From positions 3,174,781 to 3,238,780 of the forward strand of contig RSEF01000020.1 of NCBI GenBank assembly GCA_003993805.1: a stretch of 64,000 bases of DNA. The letters run 5' to 3'. Below the pieces are notes generated by a model. That model was not told the DNA's origin. It saw only the letters and a list, made by a program, of their open reading frames with translations, and did no database searches. Position 1 is the first letter of the stretch. Each line of letters opens with the position of its first letter. Origin of the DNA: Himantopus leucocephalus (Eukaryota > Chordata > Aves > Charadriiformes > Recurvirostridae). Of the stretch, positions 1-14,330 are shown piece by piece. The position numbers and the translations under genes are program-made.

Positions 1-3000
1 CTTACAGGTAGCTGCTGCCTGCTGATTAATGAAGTGACGGCACTTCTGCAAAGTGGGTAGTTTTCTAGCTGCTGCTAAGCCCTAGGAGGGAAGGGCTTGG
101 GAGGGCACGGCTCGCCCGCCTGGAGCTGATGTACAGACCCACATCCTCACTAGTCGGGTCACAGCTCGATAAACGGCTTCCTTCAGCACAAGCAAGGTGA
201 GCGCAGTAGGGCAGGCAGTTTAGAGGAAGGGATTTCCTTCTCGCACCCAAAGGGGTTTGGATTCAATCCACCGGGGGGGGTTGTGATAACCTTGCTTTGG
301 CTATGAGCTGACTGCACAGGAGGGCTCGTTAAGGAGGGCCCTGCAATTTGACCTGACATTAATACGTGGAAGCCAAAGCTTGATACGTAATTTCTGCTTC
401 AAGATCCATTTGGCAAAATTAAAAACTGTGCTCCAAAGTACAGTTTAATATCATGCAAGAATGAAACAACAAAAAAGATAAATTACATTCTTTAGCTAAG
501 TGAACTTCTTTGGTAGTAATGCTTAGAGAGGTGTGTGCTTATAATTAAATGCCTAATTAAATATGAGCATCTCACCTTGATAATTAAGCAATAAAGACAC
601 ATCAGGCACTGCATTTCTGGGTGATTATAACCTGCCTTGGGTGGTGCTATAAGGCATGAGGCCAAAGATTAAGTGGCTTAAACCACCTGAGAAATTCATT
701 AATACCGTGAAATTTGCTGCCTAGAGTGTTTTGTTGCCGTTGAGAACTAGACTTGTACGTTAAAAACAAGGAAAACGGATCATTTTATTGGGAATTATAC
801 ATGATGGGGCTAAGGTGTGGCTGAAAGCTTTAGGGTTCTTGCAGTGTTAGGTATATTGAGTGCTATTAGAGGATCATTTCAGGCTTTATTGTACTAATTT
901 AGGAAGAAAATTTAAAGGGACGATGCAGGTTTTAAGGGTTTCAGATGGCAGTAGAACAATATTGAAAACACTAATAATTTTTTCTCCCCTTCATCTTGCT
1001 CCTGTTGATCCCTTCCTGTACTTCCCTTCCCATTTGTTCAGAAACCAAAGAATTATGTGTATATTCCACCTAATAATAAGCTCCTTGTATGTAGTAACAA
1101 AATGTAGGTGAATGCATATGCATCTTGCTTGCAATTTTTATCTTTAACTCTGTAAGACTTCTCTTAATATATTCGAAGTTACTGGATAGCCCCTGTGACT
1201 TCACCGAGCTCTGTATGCATGTTAGTGCGTTAACCTTACCTGGATTCTCTGGGTACCACTTTGAGATAAACATGAGGCAATAAAGCATACTGCGGTTGGT
1301 ATTAAGCAGAGAAGAGTGCTGAATGTTTAATAGCTTTGTGATTCTATGCGTTCGCTTCATAAAACAACTGACATCAGAGTCTTTTCTCTTGAATCCAGCT
1401 TCCCACCAGAGCTCTAACGTTAATGGAGTTAGTCTGGATTTACAGGCGTGGAGGAAATCTGAAAAAACCAAGCCATTGTGGTATATTTTGACAAATCAAA
1501 CCATTATACATTTTGATGGGTTTTTCCCTTTTGATTCATTCAAGATTTATGTTCTTAATTTCCCTCTGCTCCCGTGCACATCCCCAGAATGTCTTACTAA
1601 AACTTTGTTTTCTGATTACTCCAGCGTAATGCATTCGTAGACTAGCACGAATACCCATGTACAATTTTGTGTTAGTGGGGACTTGATGAGAGCTATACAG
1701 ACGATAGTTTTGCCCGTTATCAAAGACGTGATGCCTGTCTTTTTATTTCTGGTTGGTTGAAATATAATTGCTCTTTCGGTTGACATGGGTAAATGGTGTT
1801 GACTGGAGTGTGTTCTTCTGATTGCTTCAATGGGTGATGTGTACCATGTGCTGATTTTTGACTGTGAAACAAACATCGGAAGAAAGCAGATTATTAGCTT
1901 CTTGCAATGACATGAGAATTAGACACTATAAAAATTAGAGTAAACAAGGGTCTTGTGCTCCTTGGTGTTTAGTGAGGGTGACGTTTCATACAGTTCTTAG
2001 ATCCCACAGGAAAAGCTCAACTCGTGCTCTCAGGATAGGATGCGTGCTTACTTTCTTTATGCTAAATATTAGTGAAAGAAATGAAGCTAGGTTGTTATGT
2101 ACAATACCACAAGAACTTTTCAGTTGAATCAAAGTTATTCAGAATCCTCCATTTCATTTTCTTTTTCTTATGTCAAACTGGCAGATCTCAGCACAGATGT
2201 AATTGCTGTTTCAGAATTAGAACTGAGATTGGGATGCGCTAAATGTCTTTGGTTACATTTTGGTCCAAGTTCTGCTTCATTTGAATAAACAAACTTTGGA
2301 AGGGTTTGGGGGTAAGTGATTGAAAGGGAGACATTAGAATTTCCTTGCCGTTTCCAAAAAGAAGTATCTTCCAAGCTCTCCCTGTTTCTGCCTGCAGTGT
2401 TTGAAACATCTTACCCTTTCTCTTGTGGCTCTGCAAATGTTCTGCCTGGCGCTCATCTCATCTGCCTCTGTGTTTGATTTCTAAATTTACTTCCTAATGA
2501 TATGATTTATTTGTGACATTTTTCTATGCTTACTCATATTCCTAAAATAATGCCTAATTTTTTGCACTAAAATTTGTCTTCAAATACTTTTTTTTCCAGA
2601 GTATTTCGTGATCCTGTGCCCAAAATGAGGGCAAAAGAGGCTTGTAAATGCCTATTTCCCAGCATGAATGGAGCACCTGCTAACTTCCTTTGGTCTTTCC
2701 AGAAATCCTCCTCAAACACACATAGCCTGTGTGCAAGAATTTCCTGAAAGGCAGCAAAAACGCTGCTTGATAAGAATCGAATCTTTCATTGCTCACTTAA
2801 CCTCGCTTAAATTGTTTTCTGACTTTTCCTAAGTAAGATGATTTCATTTGTTGCATTCATTTTACTTTGCAGGCAGAGCACTTAAAGAATGCTGCAGATC
2901 CTGACATGACTAAAATGTTGGTAATCAGCAAGAGTGTGGTTTTGCCCGCTGATTCTTTTTTTTTTTTTGCTTGTCTTTCTTGTGCCACTTGCATTTAGAA

Positions 3001-5719
3001 TGGTTTTTTTTCACATTTACTCACATAATATTCCAGATACGACTTCTGGACCTACTGATCTTACGAGTTAGGAGGCATATCTAATGTGCTGGTTCAAAGC
3101 ACGAAGAAAGGTGGAGGAGAGAAACTGTGTTCCTGAAAGTGTTATAATAATCAGTTGTTATCTTTGAGAGGCTGAAAAACTGGAAGGATTTGAAATAATA
3201 ACACTAAAAATGCTCAGGGAAATAGAAGGAGATATTGTGGGCTGTAAAGAGGTAATTAGATGTACATGTTGCGCCTCTATTGGGCAACATCTGGGCAGAA
3301 AGTGGGGAAAAAAAAGTATATAATTTAGGCATTTGTAAACACTTAGGGTGAAGAAGAATGTAGAATGATACCAAGAATACAGCTATGAATAGCTGAATGG
3401 AAATTAAGAAAGAAAAAAGCAAACTAATTCTATTAAACCTCAGTCTTGGGAAATGTATTAGAATTAGTAGCCTCTCTGCCTGGGGCGTTTAAGCTTAGAA
3501 TGGAAATTGCAGTGCCAGATCATTTCCTACAGTATGCTTTACAAAGGCAGAGGAGATTATCTTAATGATCTGTGGTCCTGAGGCATTTCTAAGTTAAACT
3601 TCTTTGTTCATGTAAACAGAATGCTTTGGAAAAGATGCATATTTTACCTTTTTCTGTCACCTTTTCTGTTATTTGTTGATGTCGAAGACCCCATAGCAAT
3701 ATGAGTATTTGTGTTGGCAAGTTAGAAGGATATCGCATCAAAACTTGTTCCTCTAGGAATAGTGACTGTGCTTCTGCACCTCTTACATGGAAATGTAATG
3801 GATGTGACATATAATTTGAGCAATGCGTGATGGTATGTGCCTTTGCTCATTGTGTAGGAGTACCACACACTTGAGCTTGTTCAGTTTAGAGCAATTTTTT
3901 GAGTTAAAAGTCTTTGGATAACAGGTGGCCAAAAAAAAAATCTAAGGAAAAGCTGTATTTAAAAGTATATGTTTCGTAACATGTGATTTGAGGACTTCCA
4001 GTCATGATGTGATTGATCTCATTGGTACTTTTTCCAAGAATTTCCATCTTTAGTCTTATCCCTTCTGGTACTATCTATGCTATTGATCACACATCGAGGG
4101 TCAATCACAGGTCAGCAGCTACTAATTTACAAGTGTCCTTTCAGTCTCCAGAACTCCTGAAACTCGTAATGAGCAAATCTGAGTGCCTTTACCTTGATTG
4201 CAACAGAGAAATAGCCGTGGCATAGTCCAGGGACCATTAGAAAGCAGCCATGGCAGAGTGCCAGCAAACCCTTCCTTACATCACTGCTTGCGTGTACTCT
4301 TTAAGGTCCCTTTGATGAAATAATTTTGAATGTGTTGCTTCCTAACCCTGAGGGTTTTTGTTCTTCGGTCATTTTTCTGATGTAATGATCTCGGTACTGT
4401 CTGCATAGTGCACATCTGGGCTAGAGAGTTTTCTATTACCTTGGGAGAAAAGCGAGAACGTTAGACCTATTTCTCGTTTTAGTTGCTCTGTGTATTCCAG
4501 CACACGCCTCTTTTATATTGTTTAGGCTGTAGCATAACGTGCATACAAGTTCCTGTAATTTGAATGCAAAATAACTTTTGAAAATAGATGGAAATAAATG
4601 CATTCAAATGCAAACGGAAACTATTCAAGACAAATACCGTACGACAAATTGCATAGGGCAAACCAATGCATTCCTGTTTCGTAAGGGAGATTTCAGTGCT
4701 TTTTGTAACCGTGCCTGCCATAGCAGGGCAATTACCCAGCAGCTAACCACCCACCCCTGAGCCCTCGCTCTGTGAGCCTAAGCATGTAATTGAAAAAGCC
4801 ATAAGCACATTGAAGAGCCACCTGTTTCCTCTTAGGATTGCATAAGGATGTAAATACCTCACTTCAGAAAATCTTAAGAACACACGCAAGTATTTGCTGA
4901 TTCACGAACAATTTATCTCCAAGGTTACCTACCCCGTGCAGCACTCGTACTGAAACACAATCTAAAACATTTTGGAAGCCGCGTGGAAACCTCAGGGACT
5001 TGACAGCGGCTCTCACTCTGGAGCGCGTCCTGGGCTGTGGTGCTGGCACAGACATCTCCTTCCTCAGGTTCTCCTGCCCTGCTCTTCCTTATTGCGTATG
5101 AAAATCTATAAAGATTGAAGACACCTTAAGGGCATATTCAAATCTGCAGAGCAGTCGATGGGGCTGCCGGAGCTGGAGACAATCAACTTTCCTTTCTTCT
5201 TGAGCAGGCTGAAGCAAAGTGGTTGCCCTCTGAACTGGGGGCAAAGCGCGTTTTCAATGTCAGCAATTGAAAACTTGAAGAGAAGAACTATTTTGAGAGG
5301 AGTTTGTCTGAAGACTATTTTATGCACTAGGTCTGTGCTAAAGGGCAAACTTGCATTTTTGACAAATTGGGACCATTATACTTTTTGAATAACACTTCTG
5401 AGAAGTGCCTTTTAAAAAGCTTCCCATCCTGTTACAATGATTTGAGATTTTAAATAGGTCGATATAAACACACCGACGTCTACGATCATCAGCTGACAAA
5501 AGCTTTGCCTGCTGTGGACAAAATACCATCTGAATACAAAGTTCAGGCCTTCCTATTAAAAATGATGAAAACGCAGTAAACAACAGTTTGCTAAAAATTC
5601 AAAGGCGACAAAAAGCAACATGGAAATGCTAAATGAAAAGACTACTGATACATTCATAAAAGGAACGTTATGGCTTGTCATAATCTCAGAATTCGATGGC
5701 AAATACAGAAACTTTCAGG

Positions 5720-6110
5720 AGTAGCAAGAGGGGGCTGCTCCGCTGGGGACGATGGAGCCAAGGGAGGTGGCAGTGCCCTCGCTGCCACAGGCACAGTCCC
5801 ATGGCGCCTGGTCAGGACGAGCCCAGCGTGTCTGGTGACGGTAATCGGGGTCAGGAGGCAGTCCACGTTGCCACCAAGCCCACAGCGATGAGGCAGCCCT
5901 GAGGTCAAGCCAGAAAGTCAAGTTGGGAAAAAAGGGTCGGGTCCAGACGGGGGAGGCACAGGCATAGCTGCTGCGTAGGTCAAGCGTGGACCAAGGGAAA
6001 AGGCGTGAACTTGGCTGCAAGTCCAAGGTCACGGCGACCACCCGCTGAGGGCCGGTCCCGGGCAGCTCAGCTCCAGCAAAGCACTGGCGGAAACGAAGCA
6101 GCACCTTCGC
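5720..6110. other. GC-rich patch with repeated GGTCA words
   Basis: About 390 bp clearly richer in G+C than the surrounding intron. GGTCA occurs five times on the same strand (5810, 5849, 5903, 5978, 6027), three of them as AGGTCA, with related CAAG/CAAGCC contexts. No gene was recognised in any frame. It may be a GC-rich interspersed repeat or a cluster of nuclear-receptor-type half-sites; the sequence alone does not decide. Confidence 0.5.
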
Positions 6111-7559
6111 TGCCCGTGTGGAATTTCATTAGTAAAAATACCCCTTTGAGGGCTGACACACACCAGAGAGAAGCTCCAAATGCCAACGTCTGTTCGTGTT
6201 TATGGTTCTTGTCTACAGAGGGGGCTTCTGCTGCCTTTCATCGGCGCGACACGCTCATCAAAGAAAACTTTTATTCCCATTTGATTACTATTGCAGTTTT
6301 GGACTAGGAAAAGAAAGTTTAGAGATAAAAGCGGATTATCGCTAGTGATTGAGAGTTATTTCCCTCTGCCTCTGGTTAGCCATAGACGGGTCTCTGTGAG
6401 CACTGACACTCAAGTGACTGAAACACTCGAATTCAGTACAGGGGCCGGACTTGTTCTGTCATTTCATGGTCCCGAACACAGCTTTTTGTGGCAGAAGTTC
6501 TTTCTCAGTGGTGGCTCCTTTATAGCGGCCACTTCATTCCTGCTGTTGCTGTGTAACAACTAGTTGTAGCAACATTCATGAGCTGGCTCCAGAGCCTTTC
6601 TTGTTAAAATTTAAATTGCTCCAGTAGCTGAGGCAGAGTCCTCAACTCTCGCATGGTTTGGGGCCTGGAAGGGGAGCAGATCCCCACAGATAACCACTGT
6701 GTATTCCTACTGCTTCTGATTCAGCAGCAGGATTTTCCCAAACTGTCTGACCTTTTACGAGGATTTTAGATGAAACAGAAATACCATCATGTTACAGCAG
6801 TCTTGGTGTCAGGGTAAGTTGGAGGCTTCCAAGCATGAAGCAGAATGGCTGTCTCTAATACAGTGATTACAAGATTTATTATATCAAAGGGCCAAGCCTT
6901 TTTCCCTGCTCAACCTGAGGAATATTATTTCCCACTGGATGTAGGTAGAATTGAAATCTGAGACCATTTAAATGTTCCCTTTTCGCATGTCATGCTCGCT
7001 TAGGGCTACTGATAGCAGACTTAAGATATTGTAGAATTTTCCAGTACTCTATTTCAAAGTTTTAGGGGGAAAAAAAAAAAACAGAAAGAGGATTTCTACC
7101 TTACTCCCTATTCCGGGAATGAAATTTGTTCTTCAGAGTATCAGCTTCTGAGCATGCAGCCACCGTCTATGTCTCCTTCTGTACAATGCTGTACAACTAA
7201 TTTGGCGTGTTCTTTTGTCATTTCTTTTGAAGCATTAGGCACAAAAGGAGAGGAAAAAAAAAAGGCAGTTAAGGACGTTTTATCAAATATGTTAGACCTT
7301 ACATGCCTCTATTCAAAGCACGGGCATCAAGTTCTTAGTTGCTTTTGCAAGAGACTCGGTGTACTGTAGGCAAAAATACCCAGGCCTGCCTTTTTCAGAG
7401 TACAAATACAGTTTCATCCTAATTACAGCAGTTGTTTTCCCAGGAAAACTCTTATCATATTAACATATTGAAGTAGTTTTGATTTGTTTTCTATCTGAAT
7501 CTTGTGGATTTTTATGCATACGTAATGATTACTTGCATCAGAAAATCCATACCGTTCTT

Positions 7560-7840
7560 GAATCAGCCCTCAACTGCTGAGCCGCGCGTTTGATCTGCTT
7601 CACCATCGAGTTACTCGTTATTGAATAATCGTATTTAGTTTTGGAACTGGCATCTCGGAAGCCCGTCACTTTCAAACTTAATTCAGCTCCTTCTCCTTCC
7701 CGGCTTCTAAGATGGCAGCAAATGCCCACGCGTTGTCAGCGGAACCACCTCGCCGTGTGCCGTCCTTGCAGACTCCGCAGTCGACGGGAGCTCCGCTTCT
7801 CCGCTTCCCACCCTTCCCCCTTAGCAGCCCGGGATTAAGT
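7560..7840. other. CpG-containing GC-rich patch
   Basis: A stretch with many CpG (GCCGCGCG, CACGCG, CTCGCCGTG, GTCGACGGGAG), unusual for this AT-rich intron, and a YY1-like word TAAGATGGCAGC near 7709. No gene was recognised. A candidate intronic regulatory element, by composition only. Confidence 0.35.
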
Positions 7841-9996
7841 GACAAGGCTGGCTTTTTGTCACAATGAAGTGTAAGATTGGAAATGCCAAAAATGTATTCT
7901 TATGTAAAGGCTGGTATTTCAGCTGATGAGCTAAGTCAGTCTGATTTATGGTTATTTCTACCTGGGTATTAATTTCTGCTTATAATAGAAGCCCCAGACA
8001 TGTGCTGTCCACCGCAGCTGAATGCAGCTTTATTTCACGTCTCAGAGCCATCTCCTAGGAAGTTGGATTTGTCACATCTTGGATAGGAGGATTATCTTCA
8101 CAAGATTATTAACCCTCTAGCTGAAAATTTCTGGTTCTTCATTTCTGGTTCTTTCTTCATATATTATTTTCTGGCTGATGGACTGTACGTTTACGGCTTA
8201 CTGTGCTTTTTTTTTTCCCTTTGGTACTGTTGCATACTGTTTGTGGAGACGTGCTCAAGTTAGTTTTAAGCTACCTGTTGGAAGTGTATCCCAGAAAAGA
8301 GTGGGATTCAAAATGAGAAAACAGCCCGGTATTTAACAAATTCATTCAGTGGTATTTGCAGCATATATGGAGTTTCAGCAGCTGCACTACTAAGGATGTG
8401 CGATCCAGGGGTTTTAAAGCTGGGTTGGTGTGAGTAAGTAGGTAAGCACACCTGAGAGGTGACAAGCGTGTTACTTTGCACCCTTATTCCTGGAGATTAA
8501 AATCTCCGTCCTCTAGGAAGGAACAGAAAGCTGATTGGAGAGGTTCCTTCCCATCAGCTGTGCGTAGGCTTTGACAGTGCGGTGCACGACGTGAGGAAAT
8601 TCTTCCTTGCTTTGTAGTTTCTCCACATTATCACCAAAGACTGCTGCGGTGTCAGTGCTTCCTTTTCATGCCACTTCGCTTTAGATAAAAATGGATTAAG
8701 CAATAACATTAATTGAAATGTTATACGCCGGGGCATGTAAAAGAGGATTTCACACATAACAGCAGTATTTCTTGTATCTCATCTGGCACAATGACCTCTC
8801 CTGTTTGCGGGGCTGGAGGTTTATCTGTTGGCACTAGGAAGTTCCTCGTTTTATTAAGCTGAGGCCTATAGCCCGTAACGCCGATAGCTTTAAGGAATTT
8901 AGCTAGATGGTAGATGCTGCGCAGTGAAAAGGTTATTGCTTTGCATTCTGTTCTCAAGCTGACACCCTGGGAGTCGTAGCTGGGCGCACTGCCTCTAATG
9001 AGACAGCCTGTAAGCGGAGACGGTATTCACACTGACTGATGAGTTTATTCCAATCAACCGCAAGTCTTGTTGCAGTCATACGTTTGACAAAAATTGAAGT
9101 TACAAATTTGAACTGCTCTGAGTTGGTACAGAAATCTCCTTATACTACTCCCTGTATAATAACAGCAACTTTTCTTTTGGTGTACTTCTGTAGCAGTTGC
9201 TATGGAAGTATATAAAGAGATTAGTAGTACTGTATGGGTAATCTATAACTTAGACACTCTTCTCAGGATTTTTTAGTCTCCTTCATTAACCCCTATGTGA
9301 TGGGTTGGGTTCCTATTACATACACACTGTTGGAATCGCCTTTGGCACGCCCAGGCAGTGTAGTCGTTGGTACAAAGTGCAGTATGAGAGTACCAAACAT
9401 TCAGAAGGATGTCCAGCAAAACTGAAATGATGGTACAGTGATTTTCTCTTATTTATTTATGTACATGATGCTTCAGTGTTGGACTTGAGTCTGGATGCAA
9501 ATATATTCCATCTTCATCTTAATACATCTTTTCTTAAATTGATAATCACATCACATCATAGTTACTGAGAAAGTAGCACTTTTTTTTTTTGCCAGATAGN
9601 TTTGATGCCTGGCACAGTTATTTAATGAAACTCAGCCTGAGCCTCTTCTGTGTCAGTATAACGGCTGAGGTCATCTTCTGAGCAAAATATATAAATTTTG
9701 GTTCCCATTTAAAATGAGTGTCTTAGGTCTGCTGGTTTACTCCTTGGTATATATGGCGATGGGAGCCTCAATGTTTTACTTTTGAGTTTTGCAGTGGCTT
9801 TCACCCAGCGTTATCATCGATCACTGCAAATGTAAAAAATGCACCATTCTAGCGTGGAACAAGAAGTCAGAAAAAAATCATCAGAACTTAGTTCACACAA
9901 GAGGCCTGAGCTGTGTCTGATGGGTCTACAAATATTGTGGCTTACTTCAAGGTATTTTGTCACTTTTTTTTTAGCGTTTTCAGTGCAATTCACGTA

Positions 9997-10096
9997 NNNN
10001 NNNNNNNNNNNNNNNNNNNNNNNNNNNNNNNNNNNNNNNNNNNNNNNNNNNNNNNNNNNNNNNNNNNNNNNNNNNNNNNNNNNNNNNNNNNNNNNN
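9997..10096. other. Assembly gap, 100 N
   Basis: A run of exactly 100 N, the usual placeholder for a gap of unknown size. The flanks (CAATTCACGTA on the left, CCCTCTTTCCTGCC on the right) show no recognisable repeat, so the cause of the break is not visible. Confidence 0.98.
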
Positions 10097-13000
10097 CCCT
10101 CTTTCCTGCCTGGAATTGCTGGAGGGTAAAACAAACAGAAGACATTAACCCAAATGCCATACTGGAGATGAAGGGCAGTATGATTCATGGTAAATTATTG
10201 GGGATAGCTTGCTGACTTCATTCCCTTTTGTATCTGAAAGCCATCAGTGCCATACATCAGGACTTGCAAACTATTCAGATGAATGCGAGTCATCTTGTGA
10301 ATACATTAAATATGCTTTGTTGGGCTAGTGGGATGTTAGCCAGGACGGAAGGGATTCATCAGCTCTAAATTTCTTCAGCGCTTAGGACAGAATCTGCTGT
10401 GCCGTATGCGTGAGTCAAACTGGCGTACAGGGATGCTCCAGAGCAGACTTTCTAACTGAAGAAACTAGGGTTTGCCTATTTTGCATATGGATTCAGGCAT
10501 ATATTTGAAAACCTAGCTGAGAAAGAGCACAGCGTCAAAAAGACAGATGCAAGCTGTGCCCGTAGACAAACTGCAGTTGGCACGTGCTGCATTTGCCCCT
10601 TGCATCTGATGCGTAGCCAGCCAGCGAGCTACTGTTCAGGCACCCGCCGCTGCCTGTGCACGCCTGAAACCATCCCAGGCGCTATTTGTAGGGCAGATCA
10701 CAAATTAAAATCCCAAACCTTGTTCTACNGACACGACACACCAAAAAAAACCCCAACAAAATGTTCTGCAGTTTGTCATCCCGTGAAGCAGATACGCGTA
10801 GTGTGTCCTTCATAGTTCACCGAAAGGCCTATTTAGTTGCTTAAGTTACAGCATAAAGTTATTCGATGTTTTATTGTTTTCTGCTACTTTCTCTTCACAT
10901 GATTTCTGAGTAAAATAATTCCGTTCGGCTGATTGAATCAGGAATTTGACTGTTGCATTTGAGGCGTGACATCTGAAAATGCATACTAATGGACTTTAAA
11001 TGTGTTGCTGTAAGTTTTAAAGTGATTTTTTTTTTTTTTAATGTCAAGGTGGAGCACTAATATCTCTTCGGGTAAAATCCATTGCCTCTAGAAACAATAT
11101 TTTAAAGTTCAGTAATATTCATGACCCATTCCCCTTGTAATTGCGTCACCAAAAGAAAACCAACACGCTTGACAGGTTGCCCTTGTCTGAAACAGCTTTG
11201 CAAAGACGTGATGTTTACAACGTTCTGGTGCGAAAGACCAGCGTGGTGCCAGAGCAGCTGCATAGCTCCAACGCAGTAAAAATCCAGCTGCAGAGCTCTG
11301 GAACGCCAGTGCTCCATCTCTGCCTGGTGTCAGAGTGCCTTTCTGGTCCAGGCTGTAGCTAACCCTGCTGCTGCCGTGAATTCCAAGAGCAGTCTTGCTC
11401 CCATCGGTGTAGGCAAGTGTACGGGCCGCCCTAAGAGAGCGCAGCGAGCAGCTTAATTGCCTTACTGAGCTGTTCGCATTAGAAAATAGGTAGCTCCTCT
11501 TAGAGCTGAGGAAACAGGTATTCATCCAAAATGCAAATTGGGACGTGCAAGTATTTATTTAAAGTCACCATATTACTGCATATCTACTTTAAACAAACCT
11601 CCCATTCACGCCGTTAGTGGGTATGTGGCTGCTGGTAAGGTCATCTGCTTGATGAGTTTGAAAATTGAGGGTTGCGAGCACCAAGGGTACCGTTTGCAAG
11701 TTGAACTACAGTTGTAATGTCCCCGCCACGTAAAACGCAGGAACGATTCTCCTACTGCACTGTTCGTTATAAAATCACCCTACTGAAGTTTTAAGTTCGG
11801 AGTGTGTGGGTTTGCATATTTGAGGAGCTGCAGCCCGTTTTGTCCGATGCCCGCACAGCAAAGCTCGCTTCATGCAAATGGAAAGGAGCACCGGTCAACT
11901 CCTGGTGCCACATGCCTCTCAAACAAGGCGGCCGGATCCTGAGTCCAGATGCTGCGTTGGTTGCGATGTGTGCAGCAAAACAAAAATGCCGTCAGTCCAT
12001 GTCCCACAGTGCATCGGCAATTAAAATATCTATTATTTTTTTTCTTGCAAGCAGAGCATGAAAAGCTTTCAGTGAAGAATGAATGCAGACCAGCAAAATG
12101 ACGTTTCCACGGTCTCTTGACCACCACCATGCTTTAAGCTCCTCGATGGTACTACAAGTTAGTAGTGGAAATTATATGCTGTGTTTGTATTTATAAGTGG
12201 TGATAAATTACTAATCATATCAACAATTAGCAAGCAGCTCACCTGATAAAAGGAGATGTAGTCAGATAGCTTCTGCAGACTGTCACTCGCTCAAGGACAA
12301 ATAATGTGCTTTTTATAGGAAAGATGCTAGCTTCAGCCAGAATAATTAGAGAAAATGTAGATGAGAGCTCTACGTCTGATAGAGTTACCCTCCACTGTTG
12401 CTCTCAGAGGGCTCTCTTGAAAATCGGATCTGTAATGGATATTATGCAGATTTGAAAGAAAAATTGAAACATGCAACTTTTTTATCTGCTTTTGATGTTA
12501 CATTCAGCTGCTTTCATCTCGGAGGATAAAAGTAATTGAACAATAATCCCAAAGAGAGTCAAATATACAAATCAATAAACTGCTCTCACAGGAGAATTTA
12601 TTTTGATGAGTATACTGGTACCTAACACTTCCCCGAGCTGTTAGGTTTCCATTAGGTGGTCTTGTACTCTTTAATACAGGTAGTGATGTCTGGATTGGAG
12701 AACATAGACAATGAATAAGGCGGATATACTCTCTGAACATCACAAAACAAGAACAGCTTTTTACTTCCTTTGACTGACATCCTAAATCTTAATTGAGTGC
12801 TGAGAGCCCGTCACTGTCTTTTTATTTTTGTGTTCTTTTGGGAAGTATAATGAAAGCAAAGGGCTCGTGCTTCCATTAGATGTAGTAGTAATGTAGGCAA
12901 CTGTTAGGCATGCTTCCTCTGTTGGGCGTTTTCATATCTTCGCTATGATGTGCGGAGGAATTATGGGTCCTTTGTATTTCTTTTCTCTGCAGTGTTTTCC

Positions 13001-13869
13001 AGTGATCTTGGATCTTATATTATTTTTTCAATCGTTTTTTTTTTTTAACAATTTCCTATGCGTTCTTTAATAAATGTTTTGATAGTCCCCCTCACCTTTG
13101 TTGAGATGCCATGACAGGCACAGAGAGAAAGGGAATCCATGTTCCAGGTTCTTAAAGTCTTAATGTGAAAACAAGTTGAACGTTACTCTCTTGTAGACAG
13201 ATTTGGTTTGACTGCGCCCGAAGTTTGCCTCAGAATGTAGATTAAGACTCTTTCCGTAACCCAGACTGTGATGCAAAGAGAAAATACCAGGAGGGGTTGG
13301 AAGTGGAGCAGGTGGTACAATCTGTTGCCTGAAACTTTTTATGGTCCTAGGTAAGGACCATCTCTTTAGGGCCCGTCAAACTTTGTCATTGTGGCTGAAA
13401 ACCTTAAAGGTAAGCAAACCCCCTGCATGATGAATGCTTTGGAACTCTTCAACCAATTCCAGGAAGGAGATAAAGGGAACGTAAGTTTTGCTCATGCTTA
13501 TTCAATTTTTAAGCTTAAGCCTACGTGTTCTGGAGGAAGCAACTGATGTAGCTCTAAGGCTAACCTTTCCCTCTGGAGGGTGGTGGATTTTTGGGGAGCT
13601 TGGGTTTTTTTGTTTGTTTGTTGGTGTGTTGGTTTTTTTTCCTGTCAACACAAAAGCCCACCACAATCTGTGTGATCGAATTAGATGAAATGGAAAAACT
13701 GTAGTCCATGTGTACACAGTAGAACATTCACAGATAGTAATAGCTAAGTTTTCAAAAGACTTCAGTTGCTCTAAGTTGTTCTTGTCCTATCCAAAGTTAA
13801 ATCCAATATTAGAAGTGAAAGGATCCTTAATCCTCTAGGAAAAATACCTTTCCCTGCTGTGCTCGGTCA

Positions 13870-14330
13870 GTCTGGAGGAGAAATCTGCTGGACTTGAACT
13901 TAATGCTGATGAGATGTGTTGGCAGAAGGAAAAAGGGGAAGTGGCTTTAGAGAGGAATTGGGAGAAGAAGTTGGGAAAGATGATTGGGTAGGGCAGCTGG
14001 GCATGAATTGCTGGAGAGGGAGCTGGGATGTCTTTTGAGGATGAAGGAAGAACATATGAGCAGGTTCTGAGACTGAGACCCAGTGGCTGACAGAGATGAG
14101 GAGCCCAGCCTGATGAGGAGCTGCGGTCCCTGGAGGAGGGTGGATTGGGATGGACTGGCAACTCGGACAGGAATAAGAAGTCTTAGAAGCAGATGTAGCT
14201 GAGGACTTTGAGAATGGAGTAAGTGCTGGAGTGGAGAACAGACTGGGCTGAGGGTAGGCAGAAGAAACAGTGATAGTGGAGGGTAAGGAGGAAGGAAGAG
14301 TGAAGGAGTAGAAGACCAGGCGCTCAGTAA
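13870..14330 (+). repeat. Purine-rich, strand-asymmetric block
   Basis: About 460 bp in which A and G strongly dominate the + strand (many GGAGGA, GAAGGA, GGGATG words), giving a long open frame on the pyrimidine-rich complement that I do not take as a gene. Not recognised as a named repeat. It could be an old degenerate GA-rich minisatellite or an unclassified interspersed repeat. Confidence 0.55.
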
